Positions 1 through 8,410 of a stretch of 64,000 bases of DNA are shown here, piece by piece. The DNA is from Streptomyces albogriseolus (GTDB lineage Bacteria > Actinomycetota > Actinomycetes > Streptomycetales > Streptomycetaceae). The stretch lies in contig BMVA01000002.1 in assembly GCA_014650475.1 (NCBI GenBank), positions 434,001 through 498,000 on the forward strand, in the 5' to 3' direction. A model generated the notes under the pieces. It was not told the DNA's origin. It searched no databases and was given only the letters and a program-made list of their open reading frames with translations. Each line of letters starts with the position of its first letter. Within the stretch, counting starts at the first letter, position 1. A program made the translations under genes and the position numbers.

Positions 1-810
1 TTCCACCGCCCCCACGGCCACCCGTACGGCGCCGTCCCCGCGCCACATCCGGATCCGCAGCGTCTCGCCCGGGTACGTCACCCCGGCGAACCGGACGGTC
101 CAGGAGCGGACGCGGGTGACGTCACCGTCGAGAAGCGTGTCGACGACGGCCTTGAGGGTCATGCCGTAGGTGCACAGCCCGTGCAGCACCGGGCGGTCGA
201 AACCGGCGCGGCGCGCGAACTCGGGGTCGGCGTGCAGGGGGTTGAGGTCGCCGGTGAGGCGGTAGAGCAGCGCCTGGTCCTCCCGTACGGGGCGCTCGAC
301 GGTGCGGTCGGGGGCGCCCGGCTCCTCCGGTGCGCCCGCCGACGGCCCGCGGTCGCCGCCCCAGCCGCCCTCGCCGCGTACGTACACCTGCGCCTCGGCC
401 GTCCACAGCGGGCCGTCCGCGTCGGCGGCGTCGCTGCGCAGGACCATCACCGCCGCCTTGCCCTTGTCGTGCACGGCGGTGATCCGGTCGGTGCGGGTGG
501 CGGCGGCCCGCACGGGCAGGGGGCGGTGCACGCGGAGCGACTGGCCGCCGTGCAGCACACGGGCGAGGTCCACGTCGACGCCCGGCATGGACAGGGCCGC
601 GATCACCCCGGGCGGGCCGCCGCCCGCGACGGTGGCGAAGCTCGGCAGGACGTGCAGCCGGGACTCGAGGGTGTAGCGCAGTTCGCGGGGGTCGGTGGCG
701 GGGACGCCCGCGCCGATGCCGAGGTGGTAGAGCTGGACGTCCTCGGGGGTCCAGGAGATCTCGGTGGTGCGGGGCGCGGCGGCGAGCGCGCGTTCGGTGT
801 CGACGGGCAT
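1..810 (-). CDS. MaoC-type (hydratase 2) enoyl-CoA hydratase, 3' end cut by window
   Basis: The first 270 residues are visible and the C-terminus lies beyond the left edge. The protein shows the hydratase-2 signature in the second hot-dog repeat (YRLTGDLNPLHAD, about residue 188), whose Asp and His are the catalytic pair in this family. The N-terminal half is the degenerate first hot-dog repeat, so the fold is the double hot-dog of the peroxisomal MFE-2 and mycobacterial HtdY type. Such enzymes hydrate (2E)-enoyl-CoA to (3R)-3-hydroxyacyl-CoA in fatty-acid or sterol side-chain oxidation. The ATG at 810 is preceded by a short AGGAG-like site. A good promoter lies at 848-877. The gene is divergent from the histidine kinase. 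The substrate cannot be told from the sequence. Confidence 0.85.
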   Translation of the reverse strand, partial: MPVDTERALAAAPRTTEISWTPEDVQLYHLGIGAGVPATDPRELRYTLESRLHVLPSFATVAGGGPPGVIAALSMPGVDVDLARVLHGGQSLRVHRPLPVRAAATRTDRITAVHDKGKAAVMVLRSDAADADGPLWTAEAQVYVRGEGGWGGDRGPSAGAPEEPGAPDRTVERPVREDQALLYRLTGDLNPLHADPEFARRAGFDRPVLHGLCTYGMTLKAVVDTLLDGDVTRVRSWTVRFAGVTYPGETLRIRMWRGDGAVRVAVGAVE

Positions 811-847
811 GTCGCTCCTGATCGCCGGGGGTGGTCCGGACCCGACC

Positions 848-877
848 TGTATAGCCCGGCGTCCGGCGGCACGTCAG
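848..877 (-). promoter_or_regulatory. Promoter for the hydratase gene
   Basis: On the minus strand there is a -35 CTGACG (877-872) and a -10 TATACA (853-848), separated by 18 bases. This is close to the vegetative sigma consensus and is the most AT-rich spot in this intergenic region. It places transcription start about 30 bases before the ATG at 810. Confidence 0.55.
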
Positions 878-988
878 CCGGGGGGACCCAGGACATCCGT
901 ACCGGTGCGGACCGTACGGACGGCTCTGTCGGGGGCGCCGGGCCGGGCCTACCGTCGACAGGGACCGCACCCGGCCGGGTGCGGCGGA

Positions 989-1018
989 CCGGACGTACGA
1001 CGACCGGACGTACGACGA
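989..1018 (+). repeat. Perfect 15-bp tandem repeat before kinase gene
   Basis: The 15-base unit CCGGACGTACGACGA occurs twice in perfect head-to-tail order and ends 13 bases before the kinase start codon. The core CGTACG is itself palindromic, so each unit could bind a regulator dimer. The cognate response regulator is the obvious candidate, which is inference only. Confidence 0.6.
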
Positions 1019-1031
1019 CGGGGGCAGAGAC

Positions 1032-2198
1032 ATGTCGAAGACCACCTGCGAGACGTCCACGGAGGCCCGCGGTCCGCGCGGGCCGGGGCTCGGCCACCCG
1101 CGGCTGCTGCCCTGGCTGCTGCTCGCGATGGGCGCGTTCTCCAACCTCTTCCAGGGCACCACGCCCGACCCGTGGGTCGGCGCGGCGGGGCTGCTGGCCT
1201 TCAACTCCGTCTACGTCTACCTGGCGTTCACCACGCACCCGTGCGGCGCCCGGGACGCGGCGGCGCGGCGGGTGGCGCTCGGTCTGCTGGCCGCGGTGAC
1301 CTGCGCGCTCGCCGTCGCCTACGGCGGCGACTGGTTGCTGTACTTCCCGCTGCTGGGGCTGGCGACGGGCGTGGTGCTGCGCGGGCGGCCGCTGCTGGCC
1401 GTCGGCGGGGCGGTGACGGCGGTCGCGGGCGGGGTCTCCTGGTACCACGACGGCTGGGGCGGCCTCGACATCCTCTACGCGACCGCCGTCTCCGCGCTGG
1501 TGACGGCCACGATCGTGCGGCTGGCGGACACGGTGCGGGAGTTGCGGGAGGCGCGGCGGGAGCTGGCCCGGCGGGCCGTGGAGGAGGAGCGGCTGCGCTT
1601 CTCGCGCGACCTGCACGACCTGCTGGGACACACCATGTCGGTGATCGTGGTCAAGTCGGAGGCGGCCAGGCGGCTGGTGCCGCACGACCCCGAGGCGGCG
1701 CTGGCGCAGGTCACGGACATCGAGGCGGTCGGCCGGCAGGCGCTCACGGAGATCCGCGAGGCGGTGACGGGCTACCGGGAGGGCAGCCTGGACACCGAAC
1801 TGGACCGGGCCCGCTCGGCCCTCGCGGCGGCCGGCGTCGTCCCCGTGGTGCGCCGCTCGGGCCCGGCCCCGGGAGCGCGTACCGAGGTGCTGCTGGGCTG
1901 GGTGGTCCGTGAGGCGGTCACCAACGTCGTACGGCACAGCGGGGCGCGGCGCTGCGCGATCGCGATCGAGACGGACGGGGAACGGGCCCGGCTGACCGTC
2001 ACCGACGACGGCGACGGCGCCCGTGCGGACGCGGACGCGGCGGGCCCGGACGGCACGGGCCTGCGCGGGCTGGCCGAGCGGCTCGCGGCTGCGGACGGGA
2101 CGCTGCGGACGGGTGAGGGCGCCGACGGGGGGTTCGAGGTGGTCGCGGAGCTGCCGGTGCACGCGGCGGCCCGGGAGCCGTCGTCGGCGGCGGTCTGA
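1032..2198 (+). CDS. Sensor histidine kinase, HisKA_3 (NarL/DesK type)
   Basis: This is a 388-residue membrane kinase. The N-terminal half (about residues 25-160) carries five or six hydrophobic segments without a recognisable extracellular domain, as in DesK-like sensors. A short coiled coil leads to the HisKA_3 dimerisation helix with the phospho-acceptor in RDLHDLLGHT (His195). The C-terminal GHKL ATPase domain has the N box (EAVTNVVRHS) and a GTGLRGLAERL G box. The ATG at 1032 has a GGGGG stretch eight bases upstream. The gene is followed 60 bases later by its response regulator. The signal is unknown; DesK-like proteins often sense the membrane, but nothing here proves it. Confidence 0.93.
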   Translation: MSKTTCETSTEARGPRGPGLGHPRLLPWLLLAMGAFSNLFQGTTPDPWVGAAGLLAFNSVYVYLAFTTHPCGARDAAARRVALGLLAAVTCALAVAYGGDWLLYFPLLGLATGVVLRGRPLLAVGGAVTAVAGGVSWYHDGWGGLDILYATAVSALVTATIVRLADTVRELREARRELARRAVEEERLRFSRDLHDLLGHTMSVIVVKSEAARRLVPHDPEAALAQVTDIEAVGRQALTEIREAVTGYREGSLDTELDRARSALAAAGVVPVVRRSGPAPGARTEVLLGWVVREAVTNVVRHSGARRCAIAIETDGERARLTVTDDGDGARADADAAGPDGTGLRGLAERLAAADGTLRTGEGADGGFEVVAELPVHAAAREPSSAAV

Positions 2199-2258
2199 CC
2201 GGTCGTGACCCGGTCACCGCACGGGCGCGCAGGGCCTTCGGGGCCCTACGCTGCCGAC

Positions 2259-2900
2259 GTGAACCAGATGCCGCGTGAGCACCGGCCCGGCCCGTCCGTC
2301 CGGGTGCTGCTCGCGGAGGACCAGGGCATGATGCGCGGCGCGCTCGCGCTGCTGCTCGGGATGGAACCCGACATCGAGGTGGTGGCGCAGGTCGGCGCCG
2401 GGGACGCGATCGTGGACGCGGTCCTCACCCACCGTCCCGACGTCGCCCTCCTCGACATCGAACTGCCCGGCATGAGCGGGCTGGACGCCGCGGCCGTACT
2501 GCGCGAGCGGGCGCCGGACTGCCGGGTGCTGATCCTGACGACGTTCGGCCGGCCCGGTTATCTGCGGCGGGCCATGGACGCGGGAGCGGCGGGTTTCCTC
2601 GTCAAGGACGGCCCGGTGGAGGAACTGGCCTCGGCGGTCCGCCGGGTGCTGGCCGGGGAGACGGTGGTCGACCCCGGCCTTGCCGCGGCGGCGCTCAGCG
2701 CCGGCCCCAGCCCGCTCACCGCCCGCGAACGCGACGTGCTGCGGGAGTCGGCGGGCGGCTCGACCGTCGCCGACATCGCCGCCCGCCTCCACCTCTCCGA
2801 GTCGACGGTCCGCAACCACCTGTCCTCGGCCATCGGCAAGACGGACACCCGCAACCGCACGGAGGCACTGCACGAGGCACGCCACCGGGGGTGGTTGTGA
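2259..2900 (+). CDS. LuxR/NarL-family response regulator
   Basis: The protein has 213 residues. The receiver domain contains the acidic pair in LLAEDQ, the phosphorylated Asp66 (LLDIELPGMSG) and the conserved Lys in LVKDGP. The C-terminal LuxR-type HTH runs from LTARERDVL through STVADIAARLHLSEST to the end. I chose the GTG at 2259 because TACGCT sits 9 bases before it, the usual spacing for a leaderless Streptomyces transcript. An in-frame ATG at 2268 is possible. It is the partner of the kinase just upstream. The tandem repeat before the kinase is a candidate binding site. Confidence 0.92.
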   Translation: MNQMPREHRPGPSVRVLLAEDQGMMRGALALLLGMEPDIEVVAQVGAGDAIVDAVLTHRPDVALLDIELPGMSGLDAAAVLRERAPDCRVLILTTFGRPGYLRRAMDAGAAGFLVKDGPVEELASAVRRVLAGETVVDPGLAAAALSAGPSPLTARERDVLRESAGGSTVADIAARLHLSESTVRNHLSSAIGKTDTRNRTEALHEARHRGWL

Positions 2901-2942
2901 CCTGGGGCGTGGCGCGCGACCCGCAGGCGACGGCCCGCCGGT

Positions 2943-4376
2943 TCAGCCCGTCCGTCCCGCCCGTGTACGAGGCAGCCACGCCCACATCAGTACCGTGCCG
3001 AACGCCAGGACCGCGGTCCCGGTGGTGAAGACGAGGGCGTAGCCCTCGGTGAGGGCCTCAGGGGTGTCGGCGCCGTTCGTGCGGGCCGCCGCGAGCGTCG
3101 CCATCACCGCGAGGCCGAGGGAACCGCCCATCGTGCGGGAGGTGTTGACCAGGCCGGAGACCAGCCCCGCCTCCTCGGGGGCCGCTCCCGACGTGGCGAG
3201 GGAGGCCAGCGGGGTGCCGGCGAGGCCCGCGCCGAGCATCATCAGGACGCCCGGGATCATGATGGCGGTGAGGTAGTCGCCGTCCGCCGTCATCGTGGAC
3301 TGCCAGGCGAAGCCGGCCAGCGCGACGAGCGTGCCGAGCACGGCCACCGCGCGCGGTCCCGTCGCCCGCATCAGGCGGGGGGCGGCCTTGGAGCCGACGA
3401 TCACCGCGAGCGAGCTCGGCACCAGGGCGAGTCCGGCCTCCAGCGGGGTGTAGCCGAGCACGTTCTGCGCGTAGAGGGTCATGAAGAACCACATGCAGAA
3501 CATCGCGGAACCGCTCAGGAACATCGCCACGTTCGCCGAGGCCACCGACCGCAGCCGCAGCAGTCCGAGCGGCATCAGCGGGGCCTTGGCCCGCGCCTCG
3601 ACGAGGAGGAAGAGGGCGACGAGGGCGAGCCCGGCGCACAGCGGCACCACGGTGGCCGCCGCCGTCCAGCCCGCGGCCTCGGTCTGCGAGATGCCGTAGG
3701 CCAGGGTGGCGAGGCCGGCCGTCACCAAAACCGCGCCCGGCAGGTCGAGCCGCCGCCCGTCCCCCGCCCGGCTCTCGGTCAGCCACCGGGCGGCGCCGGC
3801 CAGCACCACCGCTCCGACGGGGACGTTGATCAGCAGGACCCACCGCCACGACAGGGCGTCGACCAGCACCCCGCCGACGAACCCGCCCGCCGCGCCGCCG
3901 CCCGCCCCGACGGCCGTCCAGGTCGCGATGGCCCGGGCACGGGCCGCGCCCTCCGGCACCGCCGAGGTGACGAGGGTGAGCGTGGAGGGCGCGAGGACGG
4001 CCGCCCCGAGCCCCTGCACGGCCCGCGCCACCAGCAGCTGCCACCCCTCCTGGGCGAGCCCGCCGGCCAGCGAGGCCAGGGTGAACAGCCCGAGCCCGAC
4101 GAGGAACATGCGCTTGCGTCCGTAGAGGTCGCCTGCGCGTCCGCCGAGCAGCATGAAGCCCGCGAACGCGATGGAGTACGCGTTGACCACCCACTGCAGG
4201 CCCCGCTCATCCAGCGCGAGACCGCTGCGCAGGGACGGCAGCGCGACGTTCACCACGGAGATGTCGAGGACGACGAGGAACTGGCCGGCACAGGCGAGCG
4301 CCACCACCAGCCACACGGGGGGAGCGGTACGGGCGGGGGCGCGGGTGGTGTCGGGGGTTTCGAGCATGTGCGTCAT
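2943..4376 (-). CDS. DHA2-family (14-TM) MFS drug efflux transporter
   Basis: This 477-residue protein has 14 predicted membrane segments. It carries the DHA2 signatures LDISVVNVALPSL in helix 1, the motif-A loop GGRAGDLYGRKR between helices 2 and 3, and a motif-C-like Gly-rich stretch in helix 5. Proteins of this EmrB/QacA type export drugs or small metabolites using the proton gradient. The start at 4376 is followed by a second Met at 4367, so either could be used. The gene converges on the response regulator (42-base gap) and is divergent from another MFS gene at 4738. No linked regulator is intact. The substrate is unknown. Confidence 0.9.
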   Translation of the reverse strand: MTHMLETPDTTRAPARTAPPVWLVVALACAGQFLVVLDISVVNVALPSLRSGLALDERGLQWVVNAYSIAFAGFMLLGGRAGDLYGRKRMFLVGLGLFTLASLAGGLAQEGWQLLVARAVQGLGAAVLAPSTLTLVTSAVPEGAARARAIATWTAVGAGGGAAGGFVGGVLVDALSWRWVLLINVPVGAVVLAGAARWLTESRAGDGRRLDLPGAVLVTAGLATLAYGISQTEAAGWTAAATVVPLCAGLALVALFLLVEARAKAPLMPLGLLRLRSVASANVAMFLSGSAMFCMWFFMTLYAQNVLGYTPLEAGLALVPSSLAVIVGSKAAPRLMRATGPRAVAVLGTLVALAGFAWQSTMTADGDYLTAIMIPGVLMMLGAGLAGTPLASLATSGAAPEEAGLVSGLVNTSRTMGGSLGLAVMATLAAARTNGADTPEALTEGYALVFTTGTAVLAFGTVLMWAWLPRTRAGRTG

Positions 4377-4737
4377 GTTCTCAACCGGCTCGCGGCCCCC
4401 GCATCGGCATTTCGTCCTGGTCCCCGGGTACCGAGGACCGCGGCGTCACTTGCCCTGGGTCGGGAGGGATCCTGCCGGGCAGACGCTCGAGGGCCGGGTG
4501 TTCTCCAGCCGGCCCCGCATCCAGGTGCCGAGGTCCCGCAGGCCGGCGAGCATCACGCCCACGTGTTGGCGACTTCGGGCGACAGCAGGGCGTCGAGGCG
4601 GGCGGCGCGTGCCCTGCCGGCGTCAAGGAAAGGTCAAGACATCGTTAGAGTGCCGAAGCAACGGAATAGTTGCCTCGGTGTACGGGGTTCGAGTGGCACG
4701 TACCTGAGAGCACGGCCGGCCCCCGGAGGCACCCTTC
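4377..4737. other. Intergenic region between two MFS genes, possible gene remnant
   Basis: No intact gene is visible in these 361 bases. On the minus strand, about 4620-4450, two overlapping frames read like pieces of one protein: ARAARLDALLSPEVAN in one frame, then VMLAGLRDLGTWMRGRLEN in another, followed by a stop. This could be the decayed end of a regulator that once sat between the two transporters. It could also be chance reading in GC-rich DNA. The right-hand part holds the promoter and palindrome of the MFS gene at 4738. Confidence 0.25.
4653..4678 (+). promoter_or_regulatory. Imperfect palindrome, candidate operator of MFS gene
   Basis: The arms CCGAAGCAAC and GTTGCCTCGG (9 of 10 positions complementary) flank a 6-base centre. 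The site overlaps the predicted transcription start: a -10-like TAGAGT lies at 4646-4651 and a GTCAAG at 4622-4627, 18 bases apart. The CAAC/GTTG arms would suit a MarR- or TetR-type dimer. No such regulator is encoded next to it. Confidence 0.45.
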
Positions 4738-6477
4738 ATGACGCAGACGACGCCCGACCGTCCCTCCGGAAGAGCGGGCGGGCCCGTGGTCCCGGTGCTC
4801 GCCTTCGCGGGCATCGTCGTCGCGGTGATGCAGACCCTGCTGGTCCCGGTCGTCAAGGACCTGCCGCGGCTGCTGGACAGCGCCCCCGCCGACGCCACCT
4901 GGGTGCTGACCTCGACCCTGCTGTCCGGCGCCGTGGCCACCCCGATCATGGGCCGCCTCGGCGACCTCTTCGGCAAGCGGCGGATGCTGGTCGTCAGCCT
5001 CGCGGTGATGGTGGTGGGCGCGCTGGTCAGCGCGTTCACCAGCGACCTGCTGCTGATGATCGCCGGCCGCACGCTCCAGGGCGTCGCGATGGGCGCCATC
5101 CCGCTCGGGATCGGACTGATGCGGGACATGCTGCCGCGCGAGCGGCTGGGCTCCGCGATGGCGCTGATGAGCTCCTCCATAGGCGTCGGCGGAGGTCTCG
5201 CCCTGCCCGCCGCCGCGCTGGTCGCCCAGCACTCCGACTGGCACGTCCTCTACCTGGGCGCGGCCGGCCTCGGTGTGCTCGCGATCGCCCTCACGCTGGT
5301 CCTCGTACCGGAATCCCCGGTGCGCGCCCGGGGCGCCTTCGACCTGCCGGGCGCGCTGGGCCTGTCCGCCGGGCTCGTGCTGCTCCTGCTCCCCGTCTCC
5401 AAGGGCAGCGACTGGGGCTGGACCTCGGGCACCACGCTGGGCCTGGCCGGCGCGGCGGCCGTGGTCCTGCTCCTGTGGGGCGTGATGGAACTGCGGGTGG
5501 CCGCGCCCCTGGTGGACCTGCGCACCACCGCCCGCCGCGAGGTGCTGCTCACCAACCTCGCCTCGATCATGATCGGCGTCTCCTTCTTCGTCGTCTCGCT
5601 GGTCCTCCCCCAGCTGCTCCAGCTGCCCGCCGAAACCGGCCACGGCCTCGGCCAGTCGATGGTGGTCGCCGGACTGTGCGTGGCCCCGCTCGGCCTGACG
5701 ATGATGTTCACCGCCCCCCTCTACGCGCGTCTGTCCGCCCGGTACGGCCCGAGGACCACCCTCATCCTGGGCCTGCTGGTCATCGGGGCCGGGTACGGCG
5801 GCGGCCTCGGTCTGATGGACGCCGCCTGGCAGACCGTGGTGACGTCGGTGGTCCTCGGCGCGGGCATCGGCCTCGCCTACTCCTCCCTGCCCGCGCTGAT
5901 CGTCGGCGCGGTCCCGGCCTCGGAGACCGGCGCGGCGAACGGCCTCAACACACTGATGCGGTCCATCGGCACGTCGGTGTCGAGCGCCGTCGTCGGCATG
6001 GTGCTGGCGAACACGGCGGACACCGCGGGCGGGGTGGCGGTCCCGACCATGCACGGCTTCCGCCTCTCCTTCCTGATCGCCGCGGCGGCGGTGGCCGTGG
6101 GCCTGGTGCTGGCCCTGGCCCTGCCCGCCCGCCGCCCCCCGGAGCGGCTCCGGCTGCGGGCGAGCAGCGAGGAGGAGGCGAACCTGGAGCGGGCGCGGGA
6201 GGCGCTGCAAGGCTTCGGGGGCCGGGTCCTGGACGCGTCCGGCGCGCCGGTCGCCCGCGCCCGGGTCACCCTCCTCGACCGGCACGGGCGCCGCGCGGGC
6301 GCCACGGTCTCCGCGGCCGACGGCACCTACGCCCTCGCGGTCCCGGCGCCGGGACCGTACGTCCTCGCCGCCCGCGCCCCCGGCCACGGTCCCCTCGCCT
6401 CCGCGGCGACCCACACGGGCGACGGCGACCGCGTCGACGTGGATCTGGCCCTGCCCCCGGAGACGGTCACGGCGTGA
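4738..6477 (+). CDS. MFS transporter with C-terminal carboxypeptidase-regulatory-like domain
   Basis: The protein has 579 residues. Residues 15 to about 465 form a 14-helix DHA2-type MFS core with LGDLFGKRRM as motif A between helices 2 and 3. After a basic, Glu-rich linker, residues about 495-575 form a small beta-sandwich of the carboxypeptidase regulatory-like type (GRVLDASGAPVARARVTLLD followed by ADGTYAL and GPYVLAARAPGH). That extension is unusual for a transporter. With 14 helices it would lie on the cytoplasmic side. GGAGG lies eight bases before the ATG. The upstream palindrome suggests repression by a dimeric regulator. Substrate and role of the tail are unknown. Confidence 0.88.
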   Translation: MTQTTPDRPSGRAGGPVVPVLAFAGIVVAVMQTLLVPVVKDLPRLLDSAPADATWVLTSTLLSGAVATPIMGRLGDLFGKRRMLVVSLAVMVVGALVSAFTSDLLLMIAGRTLQGVAMGAIPLGIGLMRDMLPRERLGSAMALMSSSIGVGGGLALPAAALVAQHSDWHVLYLGAAGLGVLAIALTLVLVPESPVRARGAFDLPGALGLSAGLVLLLLPVSKGSDWGWTSGTTLGLAGAAAVVLLLWGVMELRVAAPLVDLRTTARREVLLTNLASIMIGVSFFVVSLVLPQLLQLPAETGHGLGQSMVVAGLCVAPLGLTMMFTAPLYARLSARYGPRTTLILGLLVIGAGYGGGLGLMDAAWQTVVTSVVLGAGIGLAYSSLPALIVGAVPASETGAANGLNTLMRSIGTSVSSAVVGMVLANTADTAGGVAVPTMHGFRLSFLIAAAAVAVGLVLALALPARRPPERLRLRASSEEEANLERAREALQGFGGRVLDASGAPVARARVTLLDRHGRRAGATVSAADGTYALAVPAPGPYVLAARAPGHGPLASAATHTGDGDRVDVDLALPPETVTA

Positions 6478-6490
6478 CGGCGGGGTGTCT

Positions 6491-6508
6491 CCCGTGACGT
6501 ACCACGGG
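6491..6508 (+). terminator. Inverted repeat after MFS gene, possible terminator
   Basis: CCCGTG and CACGGG are perfect inverted arms around ACGTAC, 13 bases after the MFS stop codon. The stem is short and has no T run, so it may be a weak terminator or an operator for the methyltransferase gene downstream. Confidence 0.35.
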
Positions 6509-6610
6509 CGGCACACGGTTACCTGCCGGTACCCCCCTTCACCGCCCCCGCCGGGGCTACGGCAGCATGGCCCCGTGGAACGATCTGTGACCTCCGGAGA
6601 GGCGGCCCCC

Positions 6611-7270
6611 ATGGTGAAGGCGCCGGAGCCTGGGATTCTGGGCGCGTTCGAGGCGGCGAAGGGGTTCATGCCGCTGGACGAGGGGCTCGCCCTGTACGCC
6701 GCGGCGGCCGAGGCCGGGCGGCTCGGGCTGCCGCTGCTGGAGATCGGCACGTACTGCGGCCGCTCCACGATCCTGCTCGCCGACGCGGCCCGCGCGGCCG
6801 GCGTCACCGCGCTCACCGTGGACCACCACCGGGGCAGCGAGGAGCAGCAGCCGGGCTGGGAGTACCACGACCCGGAGACGGTCGACCCGGAGCTGGGCGT
6901 GATGGACACCCTGCCCACCTTCCGGCGGACGCTGCGCCGGGCCGGTCTGGAGGAGCACGTGGTGGCGCTGGTGGGCCGCTCGCCGCAGATCGCCGCCCTG
7001 TGGGGGCGCCCCCTGGGCCTGGTCTTCATCGACGGCGGCCACACCGACGAGCACGCGAGCGCCGACTACGAGGGCTGGGCCCCGCACGTCGCCGAGGGCG
7101 GGCTGCTCGTCATCCACGACGTCTTCCCCGACCCGGTGGACGAGTTCACCGGGCAGGCCCCGTACCGCGTGCACCAGCGGGCGCTGGCGTCCGGGGAGTT
7201 CACGGAGGTCTCCGCCACGGGTTCGCTGCGCGTCCTGCGCCGTACGGGTACGGCCGCCGCGCACCGTTAG
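6611..7270 (+). CDS. Class I SAM-dependent methyltransferase (Methyltransf_24 type)
   Basis: This 219-residue cytoplasmic protein has the Rossmann SAM site LLEIGTYCGRSTILLA (about residues 37-52), an acidic end of strand 2 (LTVDHH), and LVFIDGGHTDEHASADYEGW followed by LLVIHDVFPDP, where the aspartates and histidine resemble the metal-binding set of small-molecule O-methyltransferases. ATG 6611 was chosen because GGAGAGG lies eight bases upstream. A GTG at 6575 would add 12 residues and could be leaderless. The amidase gene follows after 9 bases but has its own promoter-like element. The substrate is not predictable. Confidence 0.82.
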   Translation: MVKAPEPGILGAFEAAKGFMPLDEGLALYAAAAEAGRLGLPLLEIGTYCGRSTILLADAARAAGVTALTVDHHRGSEEQQPGWEYHDPETVDPELGVMDTLPTFRRTLRRAGLEEHVVALVGRSPQIAALWGRPLGLVFIDGGHTDEHASADYEGWAPHVAEGGLLVIHDVFPDPVDEFTGQAPYRVHQRALASGEFTEVSATGSLRVLRRTGTAAAHR

Positions 7271-7279
7271 GGTGGCTGC

Positions 7280-8251
7280 GTGTCGTACACAGGTCCCGAC
7301 TTCGATCCGCCCCCGGAGCGGCGTTCCCGCCGTGGTCCGCTGACCGTGGCCCTCGCCGCGCTCGTCTGCGGCGGGCTGCTCGGCTGGGGCGTGTACGCGG
7401 CCACGGGCGGCACGGACGACAAGGGCGCGGGCGCCAAGGCCGAGGGCTCCCCCTCGGCCGCGCCCCGTACACCGTCGCCCGCCGCCTCGTCCCCCGCCGG
7501 CAGCGCCTCGCCGTCCGCGGAGGACGGGACGTCCCCCGCCGCACGGACGCCCTCCGCGTCCGCGCCCGCCGCGGCCGGCCCGCTCAAGGGCAAGGTGGTC
7601 GTCATCGACCCGGGGCACAACCCGACGAACGCCGAGCACACCGCGGAGATCAACCGGCAGGTGGACGTCGGCACCCACCGCAAGGAGTGCGACACCACCG
7701 GCACGTCGACCGACGACGGTTACGCGGAGGCCGAGTTCACCCTGGACGTCGCCCACCGGATGCGCGCCCTCCTGCAACGGCAGGGCGCGACGGTGAAGCT
7801 GACGCAGGACCGGGACCGCCCGTTCGGGCCGTGCGTGGACGAGCGGGCCCGGATCGGCAACGCGGCGAAGGCCGACGCGGTCGTCTCGATCCACGCCGAC
7901 GGCTCCGGCGCCGGCAACCGCGGCTTCCATGTGATCCTGCCCGGCCCGGTGAACGCCGGCGAGGCGGACACCCGCGCCATCGTGGGGCCTTCGCGCGCAC
8001 TGGGGGAGCGCATCGCGGGCAACTTCGTGCGCGTGACCGGCACCGCGCCGTCCAACTACATCGGCGGCGGCACCGGACTCGTCACGCGGAAGGACCTGGG
8101 CGGTCTCAATCTGTCAACGGTTCCGAAGGTGTTCATCGAGTGCGGGAACATGCGCGATAGCAAGGACGCGGCGCTGCTGACCAGCGGCGCCTGGCGGCAG
8201 AAAGCGGCGCAAGGGATTTCCGAGGGAATCGTGAGTTTCCTGCGCGGGTAG
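7280..8251 (+). CDS. N-acetylmuramoyl-L-alanine amidase (Amidase_3), membrane-anchored
   Basis: The protein has 323 residues. A basic N-terminus and one hydrophobic helix (about residues 22-42) anchor it in the membrane. A Ser/Pro/Ala-rich linker follows, then the Amidase_3 domain from about residue 105. The zinc ligands are visible as His113 (DPGHN), the Glu in YAEAEF and the His in SIHAD. The catalytic Glu287 lies in FIECGNM. The enzyme would cleave the bond between muramic acid and the stem peptide outside the cell. GTG 7280 is preceded by TAGGGT six bases upstream, so the message is probably leaderless. It is complete and of normal length. Confidence 0.92.
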   Translation: MSYTGPDFDPPPERRSRRGPLTVALAALVCGGLLGWGVYAATGGTDDKGAGAKAEGSPSAAPRTPSPAASSPAGSASPSAEDGTSPAARTPSASAPAAAGPLKGKVVVIDPGHNPTNAEHTAEINRQVDVGTHRKECDTTGTSTDDGYAEAEFTLDVAHRMRALLQRQGATVKLTQDRDRPFGPCVDERARIGNAAKADAVVSIHADGSGAGNRGFHVILPGPVNAGEADTRAIVGPSRALGERIAGNFVRVTGTAPSNYIGGGTGLVTRKDLGGLNLSTVPKVFIECGNMRDSKDAALLTSGAWRQKAAQGISEGIVSFLRG

Positions 8252-8269
8252 GGATCAGCGCGCTGATCC
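8252..8269 (+). terminator. Perfect 18-bp palindrome right after amidase stop
   Basis: GGATCAGCGCGCTGATCC is a perfect palindrome that begins at the base after the TAG stop. With no loop bases it is a poor hairpin compared with other terminators in this window. It may act as an operator for the gene at 8411. A second small inverted repeat (GGACGA/TCGTCC, about 8292-8308) holds a -10-like TAGTGT. Confidence 0.4.
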
Positions 8270-8410
8270 GGGCGGACAGCCCGATCCGGCGGACGATAGT
8301 GTCGTCCGTACGATCAGGGGCCACCCCCGCGCTTCGCACCGGACCCTACGGGGCGACCTGGTGACAGCGACGCCTCTTCCGACGACGAGACGACCTACGA
8401 AGGACCTGAA

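Noticed and set aside
603-2162. Long minus-strand frame opposite the histidine kinase
   Set aside because: The kinase frame has clear motifs and the right codon bias; this frame is its reverse shadow, rich in Arg and Pro.
4645-7044. Long minus-strand frame opposite the MFS exporter
   Set aside because: Low-complexity shadow of the transporter and methyltransferase genes; no family match.
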